A stretch of 64,000 bases of DNA from Herbaspirillum sp. SJZ107. GTDB taxonomy: Bacteria; Pseudomonadota; Gammaproteobacteria; Burkholderiales; Burkholderiaceae_D. The position numbers and the translations under genes are program-made. The DNA lies in NCBI RefSeq assembly GCF_006715485.1, contig NZ_VFNH01000002.1:992001-1056000 (forward strand), read 5' to 3'. Positions 44,808 to 53,064 of the stretch are shown in pieces; the first letter of the stretch is position 1, and each line of letters starts with the position of its first letter. The notes under the pieces were generated by a model that saw only the letters and a program-made list of their open reading frames with translations, searched no databases and was not told where the DNA came from.

Positions 44808-44877
44808 GCCATGCTGACCTGATCATGGGGCGCTGACTTCTTGCGCCGCATGCGCAGCCTAGCATACGATGGGTGAA

Positions 44878-44896
44878 CGGTCCATTTTCCGGACCG
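44878..44896. promoter_or_regulatory. Inverted repeat in the HxlR / oxidoreductase divergent region
   Basis: CGGTCC - ATTTTCC - GGACCG is a perfect 6-bp dyad about 30 bp upstream of the oxidoreductase ATG. A possible binding site for the HxlR protein, but short. Confidence 0.4.
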
Positions 44897-44924
44897 GCTC
44901 CCGATTCCAGACCAAAGGAGAATC

Positions 44925-45536
44925 ATGGCACATATCGCCCTCATCGGTGCTTCCGGCAATGTCGGCACGCGCCTGCTCAAGGAACTGGCCGCACGCGGCC
45001 ACCAGATCACCGCGCTTGCCCGCGATCCCGGCAAGATTCCGGCACAGCCAGGCGTCACCGCCGTGCGCGGCGACGCCGCCGACGGCGCTGGCCTCTCCAC
45101 CCTGCTGGCCGGCCACGACGCCGTGATCAGTGCGCTGCGCTTCGTGGGCAGCGATCCCGCCACCCTCATCGGCGCCGTGCGCGCATCCGGCGTCAAGCGT
45201 TACCTCGTCGTCGGCGGTGCCGGCAGCCTGCTGGTCGCGTCGGGCCAGCGCCTCATCGACCAGCCCGATTTCCCGGCCGCCTACAAACCCGAGGCGGCGG
45301 GCGGGGCGGCATTCCTGGACGCCTTGCGCCAGGCGGGCGACCTGGACTGGACCTTCCTGTCGCCGTCGGCGCTGTTCGTGCCCGGCGAGCGTACCGGCAA
45401 GTTCCGCCTCGGCAAGGACGACCTGCTGGTCGGCGAACAGGGCAGCTCGATTTCCTATGAAGACTTCGCGGTTGCGCTGGCCGACGAGATCGAACGGCCT
45501 GCGCATGTGCGCGAGCGCTTCACGGTCGGCTACTGA
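44925..45536 (+). CDS. NAD(P)-binding atypical short-chain oxidoreductase (NmrA/NAD(P)H-binding family)
   Basis: A 203-residue single Rossmann-fold protein with the dinucleotide motif IALIGASGNVGTRLLKELAA and the later YLVVGGAGSLLV block. No catalytic Tyr-Lys pair of classical short-chain dehydrogenases is seen. Members of this family linked to HxlR regulators are thought to reduce quinones or flavins. AAGGAG lies just before the ATG. Confidence 0.9.
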   Translation: MAHIALIGASGNVGTRLLKELAARGHQITALARDPGKIPAQPGVTAVRGDAADGAGLSTLLAGHDAVISALRFVGSDPATLIGAVRASGVKRYLVVGGAGSLLVASGQRLIDQPDFPAAYKPEAAGGAAFLDALRQAGDLDWTFLSPSALFVPGERTGKFRLGKDDLLVGEQGSSISYEDFAVALADEIERPAHVRERFTVGY

Positions 45537-45559
45537 GGTGCGAGGCGCGTGCTGCGCCT

Positions 45560-46414
45560 TCAGCCGATAAACGAATCGAACTGCATGTCGAATTCCTGCA
45601 AGGCCTTCTGCGCATTCTGCATCTTCTTGCGGAACTCCGGCCCGCGCTGCAGCGCCAGCCCGACCGCCAGCACGTCGATCACGACCAGATAAGCCAGGCG
45701 CGCCGAGATCGGCGTGTACGGGTCGGTCGCGAACACCAGGTCGATCGGGATCAGCACGGTGGCCATCTCGGCCAGCTGGGTGCCCGAGGGCGCCAGCACG
45801 ATGACATCGGCGCCGCCGCGGCGCGCCAGCTTGGCCGAGCGCACCAGCGCCGGGTTGTTGCCGCGCTGGGAGATCGCCACCAGCGCATCGCCTTCGCGCA
45901 GCAGGGCGGCGGCGATCGCGTGGATGGCCGGGTCGGTGTACGACACCGTCGGCACGCCCGAGCGGAAGAACTTGTGCTGGGCATCGGCGGCAACGAAGCC
46001 GGACGAGCCCTGGCCGTAGAACTCGATCTTCTTGGCGCGCGACAGGATGTCGAGCGCCTTCTGGATCAGTTCCGGTTTCAGGTTGTTGCGCAGGTCGAGC
46101 AGGGTGTTGATCGAGCGGCTGCAGATTTTATTCACCAGGTCGGACGCCAGGTCGTCCTGCGACGGCTGTTCGCTGGTGCCGGGCAGGGCCAGCGCCAGGC
46201 CTTGCGCCAGCTTGAGCTTGAACTCGTGCCAGCCTTCGTAGCCGAGCGTGCGGCAAAAGCGCACCACGGTCGGCTCCGACACCTGCGCGCTCTTGGCGAG
46301 CGCGGTGATGTTCTGGCTGACCGTGGCGCTGGGCGCGGCCAGCACGGCAAGGGCGACCTTGCGCTCGGACTTGGACAGCGAGTCGAGCTGGGTGCGGATC
46401 GAATCGAGCAGCAA
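45560..46414 (-). CDS. hexR: HexR-type regulator (RpiR family) of central carbon metabolism
   Basis: A 284-residue regulator. The N-terminal RpiR helix-turn-helix contains ITALAKSAQVSEPTVVRFCR and TLGYEGWHEFKLKLAQGLA, and the C-terminal SIS domain (AKKIEFYGQGSSGFVAADAQ) binds a sugar phosphate. In HexR the ligand is 2-keto-3-deoxy-6-phosphogluconate, which releases DNA. It begins 12 bp after zwf in the same operon. HexR-like palindromes in front of zwf, pgi and edd in this window support the name. Confidence 0.93.
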   Translation of the reverse strand: MLLDSIRTQLDSLSKSERKVALAVLAAPSATVSQNITALAKSAQVSEPTVVRFCRTLGYEGWHEFKLKLAQGLALALPGTSEQPSQDDLASDLVNKICSRSINTLLDLRNNLKPELIQKALDILSRAKKIEFYGQGSSGFVAADAQHKFFRSGVPTVSYTDPAIHAIAAALLREGDALVAISQRGNNPALVRSAKLARRGGADVIVLAPSGTQLAEMATVLIPIDLVFATDPYTPISARLAYLVVIDVLAVGLALQRGPEFRKKMQNAQKALQEFDMQFDSFIG

Positions 46415-46426
46415 GGCAGTCTCTCT

Positions 46427-47896
46427 TTAATCTTCCGGCAGGGCTTCTTCGCGCCACTGCAGGCCGTCGCGGCCGATCAGCGCGCTCGATGCGGCCGGGC
46501 CCCAGGTGCCGGAGGTGTAGGGCACCGGCGTGGTGTCGTCCTGCTCCCAGTGGTCCAGGATCGGCTCGACCCACTCCCAGGCCGCTTCCAGTTCGTCGCC
46601 GCGCATGAACAGCGTCAGCTGGCCGCGCAGGACGTCCAGCAGCAGCCGTTCATAGGCTTCCATGCGCGGACCGCCGAACTGTTCGCGGAAGTCGAGTTCG
46701 AGTTCGGCCTGCTTCAGGCGCATCGAATCGCCCGGGGTCTTGGCCATCAGGTTCAGCGACAGGCCTTCGTCCGGCTGCAGGCGGATCACCAGGCTGTTCG
46801 GCTGGAAGCTCGAATTCGGCTGGTTGAAGATCGAGTGCGGGATCTGCTTGAAGCGCACCACGATCTCGGCCAGGCGGTCGGCCATGCGCTTGCCGGTGCG
46901 CAGGTAGAAGGGCACGCCGGCCCAGCGCCAGGTGTCGATCTCGGCCTTCATGGCGACGAAGGTCTCGGTCTTCGACTGTTTCGGCGCGTCCGGTTCGTCA
47001 CGGTAGCCCGGCACCGGCTGGCCGTCGACGTAGCCGCTGCGGTACTGGCCGCGGATGATGTTCTGCGACAGCGTGGTCGGGGTGAAGCGCTTGAGCGAGC
47101 GCAGCACCTGCAGCTTGGCGTCGCGCACGGCGTCCGGCGCGATCGAGGCCGGCGGTTCCATGGCGACGATGCACAGCAGCTGCAGCAGGTGGTTCTGCAG
47201 CATGTCGCGCAGCGCGCCCGAGTTGTCGTAGTAGCCGAGGCGGTTGCCGACGCCGATCTTTTCGGCGATGGTGATCTGCACGTCCGAGATCCACTCGCGG
47301 CGCCACAGCGGCTCGAACAGGATGTTACCGAAGCGCAGGGCCAGCAGGTTCTGCACGGTTTCCTTGCCCAGGTAGTGGTCGATCCGGTAGATCTGCGATT
47401 CGGAAAAGACCTTGCCGACGTCCAGGTTGATCTGCTTGGCCGATTCGAGGTCGCGGCCCAGCGGCTTTTCCAGCACCACGCGCGAGTTCGGCGTGGCCAG
47501 GCCGACCTTCGCCAGGTTCTCGCAGATGCGCGCGAACAGCGACGGCGGCGTGGCCAGGTAGTACACGCGGGTCAGCGCGTCGTCGGCGCGCAGCGCCTCG
47601 ACCAGCGCGCTGTAGCTCTTGACGTTGCCGGCGTCGACTTCGACGTAGGTGATGCGCTGCAGGAAGCTCTGCCACGCGGCTTCATCCACCGTTTCCTTGA
47701 TGTGCGGCTTCGAGTTGGTCTCGACCATGCGCAGGAACTGCTCTTGCGACATGTCCTCGCGGCCGACGCAGATGATGCGCGCGCTCGCGGGCAGGTCGTT
47801 GGCCACGTCGCGGGCGTACATCGCGGGCAGCAGCTTGCGCATTGCGAGGTCGCCGCTGCCGCCGAAGAAAACGAGGTCGAAATCGGAAAGAGCCAT
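46427..47896 (-). CDS. zwf: Glucose-6-phosphate 1-dehydrogenase
   Basis: Oxidises glucose 6-phosphate to 6-phosphogluconolactone with NAD(P)+. The 489-residue product has the N-terminal nucleotide motif LVFFGGSGDLAMRKLLPAMY and the active-site signature YRIDHYLGKETVQNLL with catalytic His. It is first in a two-gene operon with hexR and has two HexR-like boxes 30 and 62 bases upstream of the ATG. Confidence 0.97.
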   Translation of the reverse strand: MALSDFDLVFFGGSGDLAMRKLLPAMYARDVANDLPASARIICVGREDMSQEQFLRMVETNSKPHIKETVDEAAWQSFLQRITYVEVDAGNVKSYSALVEALRADDALTRVYYLATPPSLFARICENLAKVGLATPNSRVVLEKPLGRDLESAKQINLDVGKVFSESQIYRIDHYLGKETVQNLLALRFGNILFEPLWRREWISDVQITIAEKIGVGNRLGYYDNSGALRDMLQNHLLQLLCIVAMEPPASIAPDAVRDAKLQVLRSLKRFTPTTLSQNIIRGQYRSGYVDGQPVPGYRDEPDAPKQSKTETFVAMKAEIDTWRWAGVPFYLRTGKRMADRLAEIVVRFKQIPHSIFNQPNSSFQPNSLVIRLQPDEGLSLNLMAKTPGDSMRLKQAELELDFREQFGGPRMEAYERLLLDVLRGQLTLFMRGDELEAAWEWVEPILDHWEQDDTTPVPYTSGTWGPAASSALIGRDGLQWREEALPED

Positions 47897-47925
47897 GGTG
47901 GATGCAGTTCGGGATAATCGGATAA

Positions 47926-47940
47926 TGTAAATTTACTACA
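47926..47940. promoter_or_regulatory. HexR-like operator 1 of zwf-hexR
   Basis: Reads TGTAGTAAATTTACA on the minus strand, a near-perfect palindrome. The same 15-mer pattern occurs at 47958-47972, 55685-55699 and 55906-55920. Confidence 0.8.
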
Positions 47941-47957
47941 CGATTATTGATTGCGCA

Positions 47958-47972
47958 AGAAAATTTACTACG
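47958..47972. promoter_or_regulatory. HexR-like operator 2 of zwf-hexR
   Basis: Reads CGTAGTAAATTTTCT on the minus strand, 32 bases (three helical turns) centre to centre from operator 1. A tandem pair at this spacing could bind two dimers on one DNA face. Confidence 0.65.
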
Positions 47973-48080
47973 TAGTCGCCCATGCACGAAGCGTATCGTG
48001 CCACATCCATGGAAGGCTGGGCGCCGCGTCGTTACGGGGGAATTGACACAGGGCCGGCGGCCCTGCGTGGTGGGGTGGGG

Positions 48081-48968
48081 TCAGCGCAGGCCGTCGAGCG
48101 GCGCGAAGCCGTACAGGCGGGCCGGGTTGTCGACCAGGATCTGCTGCTGGATGCGCTCGTCGGCGGTGAAGGCGTAGAACAGGTCGACCAGTTCGCCGTC
48201 GTTCGGCATGTCCTTCGAAATGTTCGGGTGCGGCCAGTCGGTGCCCCACAGCAGGCGCTCGGGCGCGGTGGCGATCAGTTCCCGGGCAAAGGGGACGGCG
48301 TCGAGGAAGGGGCGCTTGCCGGCGGAGACGCGTTCGGCGCCGCAGATCTTGACCCAGGCCAGCGGATTCTCGCGCATCAGTTGCAGCAGCAACTGGAACG
48401 GGCGCTGGTCCAGGCCCTGTTCGGCGCGCACGCGGCCCATGTGGTCGATCACGAAGGGGACCGTGATCTTGCGCAGCAGGTCCTGCTGCTCGGGGATGTT
48501 CTCGGCGTCGAAGTGCAGCACGATGTGCCAGCCCAGCGGTGCGATGCGCTCGACCAGGTTCTCGATCACCGACACGTCCGGCACGCCGCCGAGGTGCTTC
48601 ACGAAATTGAAGCGGATGCCACAGATGCCGCCGGCATGCAGGTCGGCCAGTTCCTCGTCGGTGACGTCGGCGCGCACGTTGGCGACGCCGCGGTAGGCGC
48701 CCTTGCTCGACTTGATGGCGGCCAGCGTGACGCTGTTGTCGGTGCCGTGGCAGCTGGCGTGGACGATGACCGCGCGCGCAATGCCGAGGCGGTCGTGCAA
48801 GGCGCGCAGCGCTTCCACCGGCGCGTCCGGCGGGGTGTAGCTGCGGTCGGGCGCGTAGGGAAACAGGGCGGCCGGGCCGAACACGTGGCAGTGGGCATCG
48901 CAGGCGCCGGGCGGCAGGCGGTGGGCGGGCTTGATCGGGTGCGGATCGGGAAGCAGGCAAGATTTCAT
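48081..48968 (-). CDS. LigI-like amidohydrolase (2-pyrone-4,6-dicarboxylate lactonase family)
   Basis: TIM-barrel amidohydrolase of COG3618, 295 residues. The metal/active-site His pair is in CDAHCHVFGPAALFPYAPDR, the general-base Asp in LLWGTDWPHPNISKDMPNDG, and IVHASCHGTDN, GICGIRFNFVKH and VPFVIDHMGR match the LigI pattern closely. LigI opens 2-pyrone-4,6-dicarboxylate in aromatic (protocatechuate) degradation. No ring-cleavage genes are nearby, so the physiological substrate could be a related lactone. The ATG at 48968 is chosen; the longer reading has no ribosome site. Confidence 0.8.
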   Translation of the reverse strand: MKSCLLPDPHPIKPAHRLPPGACDAHCHVFGPAALFPYAPDRSYTPPDAPVEALRALHDRLGIARAVIVHASCHGTDNSVTLAAIKSSKGAYRGVANVRADVTDEELADLHAGGICGIRFNFVKHLGGVPDVSVIENLVERIAPLGWHIVLHFDAENIPEQQDLLRKITVPFVIDHMGRVRAEQGLDQRPFQLLLQLMRENPLAWVKICGAERVSAGKRPFLDAVPFARELIATAPERLLWGTDWPHPNISKDMPNDGELVDLFYAFTADERIQQQILVDNPARLYGFAPLDGLR

Positions 48969-49080
48969 GGTAGTTGTCCTGGTGGTGAAAATCGACGTCG
49001 GCAGCGTCTCCAGCTGCCTCGACGTCCCGATTGTGCCGAGCGCACCTGATCGATACAATGGCAATACCTGACTAGCTCCT

Positions 49081-49095
49081 ATGCACTTTTTGCAT
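49081..49095. promoter_or_regulatory. LysR-type binding box between the lactonase and LysR genes
   Basis: ATGCA - CTTTT - TGCAT is a perfect dyad that fits the T-N11-A pattern of LysR regulators. It lies 10 bp before the regulator ATG at 49105 and 113 bp from the divergent lactonase start. Its presence argues against the alternative regulator start at 49081, which would be inside it. Confidence 0.6.
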
Positions 49096-49104
49096 AACCC
49101 GACC

Positions 49105-50031
49105 ATGAATCTCGATCAGCTCGAAGCGTTCGTCCACGTCGCCGAACTGAGCAGTTTTACGCGCGCATCGGCGATCCTGGGCAAGCCGCAGCCGGCCCTG
49201 AGCCGGCTGGTGCGCCAGCTCGAGGTCGACCTGCGCCAGAACCTGCTGCGCCGCAATGGCCGCGGCGTGGTGCTGACGGAAACGGGCAAGGTCTTGCTGG
49301 AACACAGCAAGGGCATCCTGCACCAGGTGGACGTGGCGAAAGACGCGTTGAAAAACCTGCAGGGCACGCTCGACGGCCACTTCAGGATCGGTCTGGTGCC
49401 GAGCGTGGCGCGCTTCGCGACGCTGGCGCTGGTGCGCAGCTTCCAGAAGCAGTTCCCGCAGGCGAACATCACGGTATCGGACGGTTTGTCGACCTACCTG
49501 GCGGAATGGCTGGCAATGGGCCGCATCGATGCCGCGATCCTGTACGACACCGGCGAGACCCCGCTGGTGGACAAGCGCATCCTGTTCACCGAAGAGATGT
49601 TCCTGATCAGCCGGGCCCATGCGGCCGTGCCGGCCGAGATCCGCCTGAAGGACTTGCCGGCCTATCCCCTGATCATTCCCGGGCGCCTGCACGCGATCCG
49701 CACGCTGGTCGAGATGCATGCGGCCGAGTGCGGCATCCAGCTCAACATCGCCCTCGAAATCGACGCCGTGCCGGCCTTGCTGGACCTGGTCGAGGAGGGC
49801 TGCGGACACGCGGTGCTGCCGCTGAACGCGATCGACGCCGATCCCGGGCAGCGGCGCTTCCGCTGCACCCGCATCAGCGATCCCGGCATCCACAGCCGCA
49901 TGGCGATCGCCACCGGCAACCAGCATCCGATGTCGCGCCTGGCCACGCGTGCGGTGGCGATGTTCGAGAGCGAGATCATGCCGCTGTACGAAGCGCGCCG
50001 CAGGCATATCGACAGCTATCTTGCACCCTAG
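49105..50031 (+). CDS. LysR-family transcriptional regulator
   Basis: A 308-residue regulator. The winged helix reads NLDQLEAFVHVAELSSFTRA and PQPALSRLVRQLEVDL, followed by the linker helix and a periplasmic-binding-like effector domain (HFRIGLVPSVARFATLALVR). It resembles the Nac/Cbl/GltC branch. Divergent from the LigI-like gene, it is the likely regulator of the lactonase-porin-DctA group. It ends tail to tail with the porin gene, overlapping by four bases. Confidence 0.93.
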   Translation: MNLDQLEAFVHVAELSSFTRASAILGKPQPALSRLVRQLEVDLRQNLLRRNGRGVVLTETGKVLLEHSKGILHQVDVAKDALKNLQGTLDGHFRIGLVPSVARFATLALVRSFQKQFPQANITVSDGLSTYLAEWLAMGRIDAAILYDTGETPLVDKRILFTEEMFLISRAHAAVPAEIRLKDLPAYPLIIPGRLHAIRTLVEMHAAECGIQLNIALEIDAVPALLDLVEEGCGHAVLPLNAIDADPGQRRFRCTRISDPGIHSRMAIATGNQHPMSRLATRAVAMFESEIMPLYEARRRHIDSYLAP

Positions 50032-51059
50032 AAGGTGTGGCGGATGCCGAGGGCGTAGCTGTTGCCCTTGGCCTTGCCGCCGATGTGGTCGTACAGGTAA
50101 GTGGCGTAGACATCGGTGCGGCGCGACAGGTAATAGTCGTAGCCCAGGCCGGCGGTGTCGTGGTCGCCCACGCGCAGCGCCGGGTTGTCGACCGTGGTCC
50201 GGGCCCACGACACCAGGATCGAACCGGTCCTGGTGACCGGCACCGCGCTGCCCAGCTGCCAGGTGCGCGAGCGGATGTCGGTGACCGCATTCTCGGTGGC
50301 CTGGGCCGATGCGTACAGCCTGGCCCAGCCGGCGTCGTAGGCCACGCCCGCCAGCCAGGCTTGCTGGCCGGTGGACGGCGCCACCGCGGCGGTGCGCACG
50401 CGCTGCGCCGACAGCACGGCAGTCAGCTTGCCCCGGGTGTAGCGCAGGTGGATGCCGGCGTTGTTGACGCCGGCATTGCCCGCGACTTCGCCCGGTGCGT
50501 AGACGATGGTCGTGCTGAGGCCGCCGATGGTCGGAGCGACGTACTGGATCACGTTGTTCCAGACGGTATCGCCGATCACGGTATTGCTGAACGACGCCAC
50601 GTAGCTCTGCACCACCAGCGGCGAGAACACGACCGAGGCGCCGAACGGATTCACCATCTGCATCGACACGTAATAAGGGGAGGTATGGCGGCCGATTGTC
50701 AGCTGGCCGTAGCGGCCGGCGATGCCGACCCAGCCGCTGCGCGAAAAGCCGCCCGGATCGGCCGCGCTGCGGCCGGCGCCGCCGGTGTCGGGCTGGAAGA
50801 ACTGCTCGAGCTGGAAGATCGCCCTGGTGCCGTCGCCCAGGTCTTCGCTGCCGCGGATGCCCCACCAGGACGTGGTCAGGCCGCCGGAGCCGACGACAGT
50901 GGCGCGCTCGACGTTGTCGCTGCGCTTGATGCTGCCGGCGTAGCTGCCGATCATGCCGTAGAGTTGCACGTCGGCGGCGCCGGCGGCGCTGCAAAAGGCG
51001 CCGAAGAGGAATGCGCAGGCAACAGCCTGCCCTGCGGCCTTGCGGATGGGGCTGCCCAT
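50028..51059 (-). CDS. Gram-negative general porin (Burkholderiales OmpC-like)
   Basis: A 343-residue outer membrane beta-barrel with a cleaved signal peptide (VACAFLFGAFCSAAGA|ADVQLYGMIG). The start VQLYGMIGSYAG, WWGIRGSEDLGDGTRAIFQL, the loop-3 constriction region and the terminal YALGIRHTF, ending in Phe, are standard for this family. It is 67 bp behind dctA in the same direction, consistent with outer and inner membrane uptake of one substrate. Confidence 0.95.
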   Translation of the reverse strand: MGSPIRKAAGQAVACAFLFGAFCSAAGAADVQLYGMIGSYAGSIKRSDNVERATVVGSGGLTTSWWGIRGSEDLGDGTRAIFQLEQFFQPDTGGAGRSAADPGGFSRSGWVGIAGRYGQLTIGRHTSPYYVSMQMVNPFGASVVFSPLVVQSYVASFSNTVIGDTVWNNVIQYVAPTIGGLSTTIVYAPGEVAGNAGVNNAGIHLRYTRGKLTAVLSAQRVRTAAVAPSTGQQAWLAGVAYDAGWARLYASAQATENAVTDIRSRTWQLGSAVPVTRTGSILVSWARTTVDNPALRVGDHDTAGLGYDYYLSRRTDVYATYLYDHIGGKAKGNSYALGIRHTF

Positions 51060-51126
51060 GAAGTCTCCTGGTATTTTTATGAGAGGCGGCGCTCACGAGG
51101 CCGCCTCGGTCACTGCCGGGTGGCTG

Positions 51127-52422
51127 TTATTCGCGGTTGAGGACGCGGTGCATCTGCTCGGTGTCGAGCGCCTTTTCCCATTTCGAGATGACGATGGTCG
51201 CCACCGCGTTGCCGATCAGGTTGGTCGGCGTCAGGCCTTCGGACAGCAGGCGATGCACACCGAGGATCAGCGCCACGCTGGCCACCGGGATCGAACCCAC
51301 CGTCGACAGGGTCGCAGCCAGCACCACGAAGGCGGCGCCGGCCACGCCCGCGGCACCCTTGGAGGTCAGCAGCAGGACGCCGAGCAGCACGATCTGCTGG
51401 GTCAGGTCGAGCGGGGTATTGGTGGCCTGGGCCAGGAAGATGGTCACGCTGGCCAGGTACAGGCAGGTACCGTCCAGGTTGAAGGAATAGCCGGTCGGGA
51501 TGATCAGGCCGACCACGCTCGGCTTGCAGCCGAGCTGCTCCATCTTGATCAGCATGCGCGGCAACACGCTCTCCGACGAGGTCGTGGCGAGGCAGACCAG
51601 GATTTCGTCGCGCAGGTAGCGCATCAGCTTGAACAGGCTGAAGCCGCACAGGCGCGACACCGGGCCGAGCACGGCGAAGATGAAGATCAGGCAGGTCACG
51701 TAGAAGCACACCAGCAGGTTGCCGAGCGAAAGCAGGGCGCCGGCACCGTATTTGCCGACCGTGAAGGCGATCGCGCCGAACGCGCCGATCGGCGCCGCCC
51801 ACATGACGATGCCAACCATGCCGAAGAACACCTTCGATACGATGTCCAGCAGCTCGATCACCGGCTTGCCGACGGCGCCGAAACGCATCAGCGCGCAACC
51901 GGTCAGCACCGAGATCAGGAGGACTTGCAGGATATGGCCTTCCGACAGCGAGCCGACGAAGGTGTTCGGGATGATGTTCATGATGAACGGCACCATCCCG
52001 GTCTCGTGGCTCTGCGCCACATACTTCGACACCGACGCGGTATCCAGATTGGAGGCATTCACGTTCATGCCGGCGCCGGGCTGCCACAAATTGACCACGA
52101 CCAGGCCCACGACCAGGGCAATGGTCGTCATCACTTCGAAGTAGATCAGGCCCTTGACGGCGACGCGGCCGACGCGCGCCATGTCGTCCATCTTGGCGAT
52201 GCCGAGCACCACGGTGCAGAAAATGATCGGCGCGATCAGCATGCGGATCAGCTTGATGAAGCCGTCGCCCAGCGGCTGCAGCCTGGTGCCCGCATCCGGA
52301 AAGAAGTGGCCGATGAGGATGCCGAGCGCCATCGCAATCAGCACCTGCACCCAGAGTTGTTTGTACCAGCGTCGTGCCACCGGCTGTGCGGACGCGGCGG
52401 CCCCTGTCGTGCTAGTCAGCAT
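51127..52422 (-). CDS. dctA: C4-dicarboxylate:proton/sodium symporter DctA
   Basis: Inner-membrane carrier of the DAACS family, 431 residues. Hairpin and binding motifs are visible: NMNVNASNLDTASV-like external loop, TTSSESVLPRMLIKMEQLGC (serine-rich hairpin HP1), GYSFNLDGTCLYLASVTIFL (NxDG motif) and LLTSKGAAGVAGAAFVVLAA (HP2). GGAG lies 7 bases before the ATG at 52422. It normally imports succinate, fumarate, malate or orotate. With the lactonase and porin it may serve an aromatic-derived dicarboxylate. Confidence 0.93.
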   Translation of the reverse strand: MLTSTTGAAASAQPVARRWYKQLWVQVLIAMALGILIGHFFPDAGTRLQPLGDGFIKLIRMLIAPIIFCTVVLGIAKMDDMARVGRVAVKGLIYFEVMTTIALVVGLVVVNLWQPGAGMNVNASNLDTASVSKYVAQSHETGMVPFIMNIIPNTFVGSLSEGHILQVLLISVLTGCALMRFGAVGKPVIELLDIVSKVFFGMVGIVMWAAPIGAFGAIAFTVGKYGAGALLSLGNLLVCFYVTCLIFIFAVLGPVSRLCGFSLFKLMRYLRDEILVCLATTSSESVLPRMLIKMEQLGCKPSVVGLIIPTGYSFNLDGTCLYLASVTIFLAQATNTPLDLTQQIVLLGVLLLTSKGAAGVAGAAFVVLAATLSTVGSIPVASVALILGVHRLLSEGLTPTNLIGNAVATIVISKWEKALDTEQMHRVLNRE

Positions 52423-52558
52423 TGCTTGTCTCCTGTGGTTGTTGTCGTCTCTGCAGCCGTTGCTGGGCATGCTGGACAATTCGTTAGCGCAATTCTGTCA
52501 CAGGGCGATAAACAAACAATGCTTATAGCTCACTAGCTGATATGTGGAAGTTGAATAG

Positions 52559-52990
52559 CTAAGCCTTGGGCTTGCCGACGCCGCCAAAGCTTGGCAAGGA
52601 AGCGAACCGGGACACGGCAAAATCGACAAACATACTGGTGCGCAAGGGTTGATAGCGGCGCGAGGGCATCAGCAGATATAAATCCTGGGAGGGCGCCGAC
52701 CAGTCCGGCAAGACCCGCACCAGCGCGCCGCTGTCCAGCAGGTCGCGCACCAGCCAGTCGGGACAGATGCCGCTGCCCAGCACCAGCGCCTCGCGTATCG
52801 CCAGCGCGTTATTGGCGCGGAAGCGCCCGCCAACGGCCAGCCGCACCCTTTCCTCGCCACGCAACAGGTCGATGCTGTTACCGGCGTCCACGCGAAGCGG
52901 ACGATGTCGTGCGTGCTCAGGTCGGCGGGCAGGGCGGGCACGCCGCGCCGGGCGCAGTAGTCAGTTCGATGTCGATGCGATGCCGGCTAC
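52559..52990 (-). pseudogene. Decayed LysR-family regulator (effector-domain remnant, frameshifted)
   Basis: The last 110 codons (52559-52891) encode LAVGGRFRANNALAIREALV and VRDLLDSGALVRVLPDW, the C-terminal half of a LysR effector domain. Just upstream, in another frame, 52900-52980 encodes YCARRGVPALPADLSTHDIV, the segment that should immediately precede it. So a frameshift near 52890-52900 splits the domain, and the DNA-binding half and linker are missing altogether. No start with a ribosome site exists. It lies beside the dctA promoter and may be a lost regulator. Confidence 0.8.
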
Positions 52991-53064
52991 CGCGCCATGG
53001 CCGCGGCGATCGATATCGCGCCGCTGTTGCAGGGCGCATCCGCCGCCGGGCGGCGGGGGCTGGT

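Noticed and set aside
45542..45559. AGGCGC-GTGCT-GCGCCT hairpin between the oxidoreductase and hexR as a terminator
   Set aside because: The 6-bp stem has no T-run on either side; it may still slow polymerase but does not meet the terminator pattern.
52559..52891. A complete small gene of 110 residues
   Set aside because: It is only the C-terminal half of a LysR effector domain, without ribosome site, and the preceding part continues in another frame, so it is recorded as a pseudogene.
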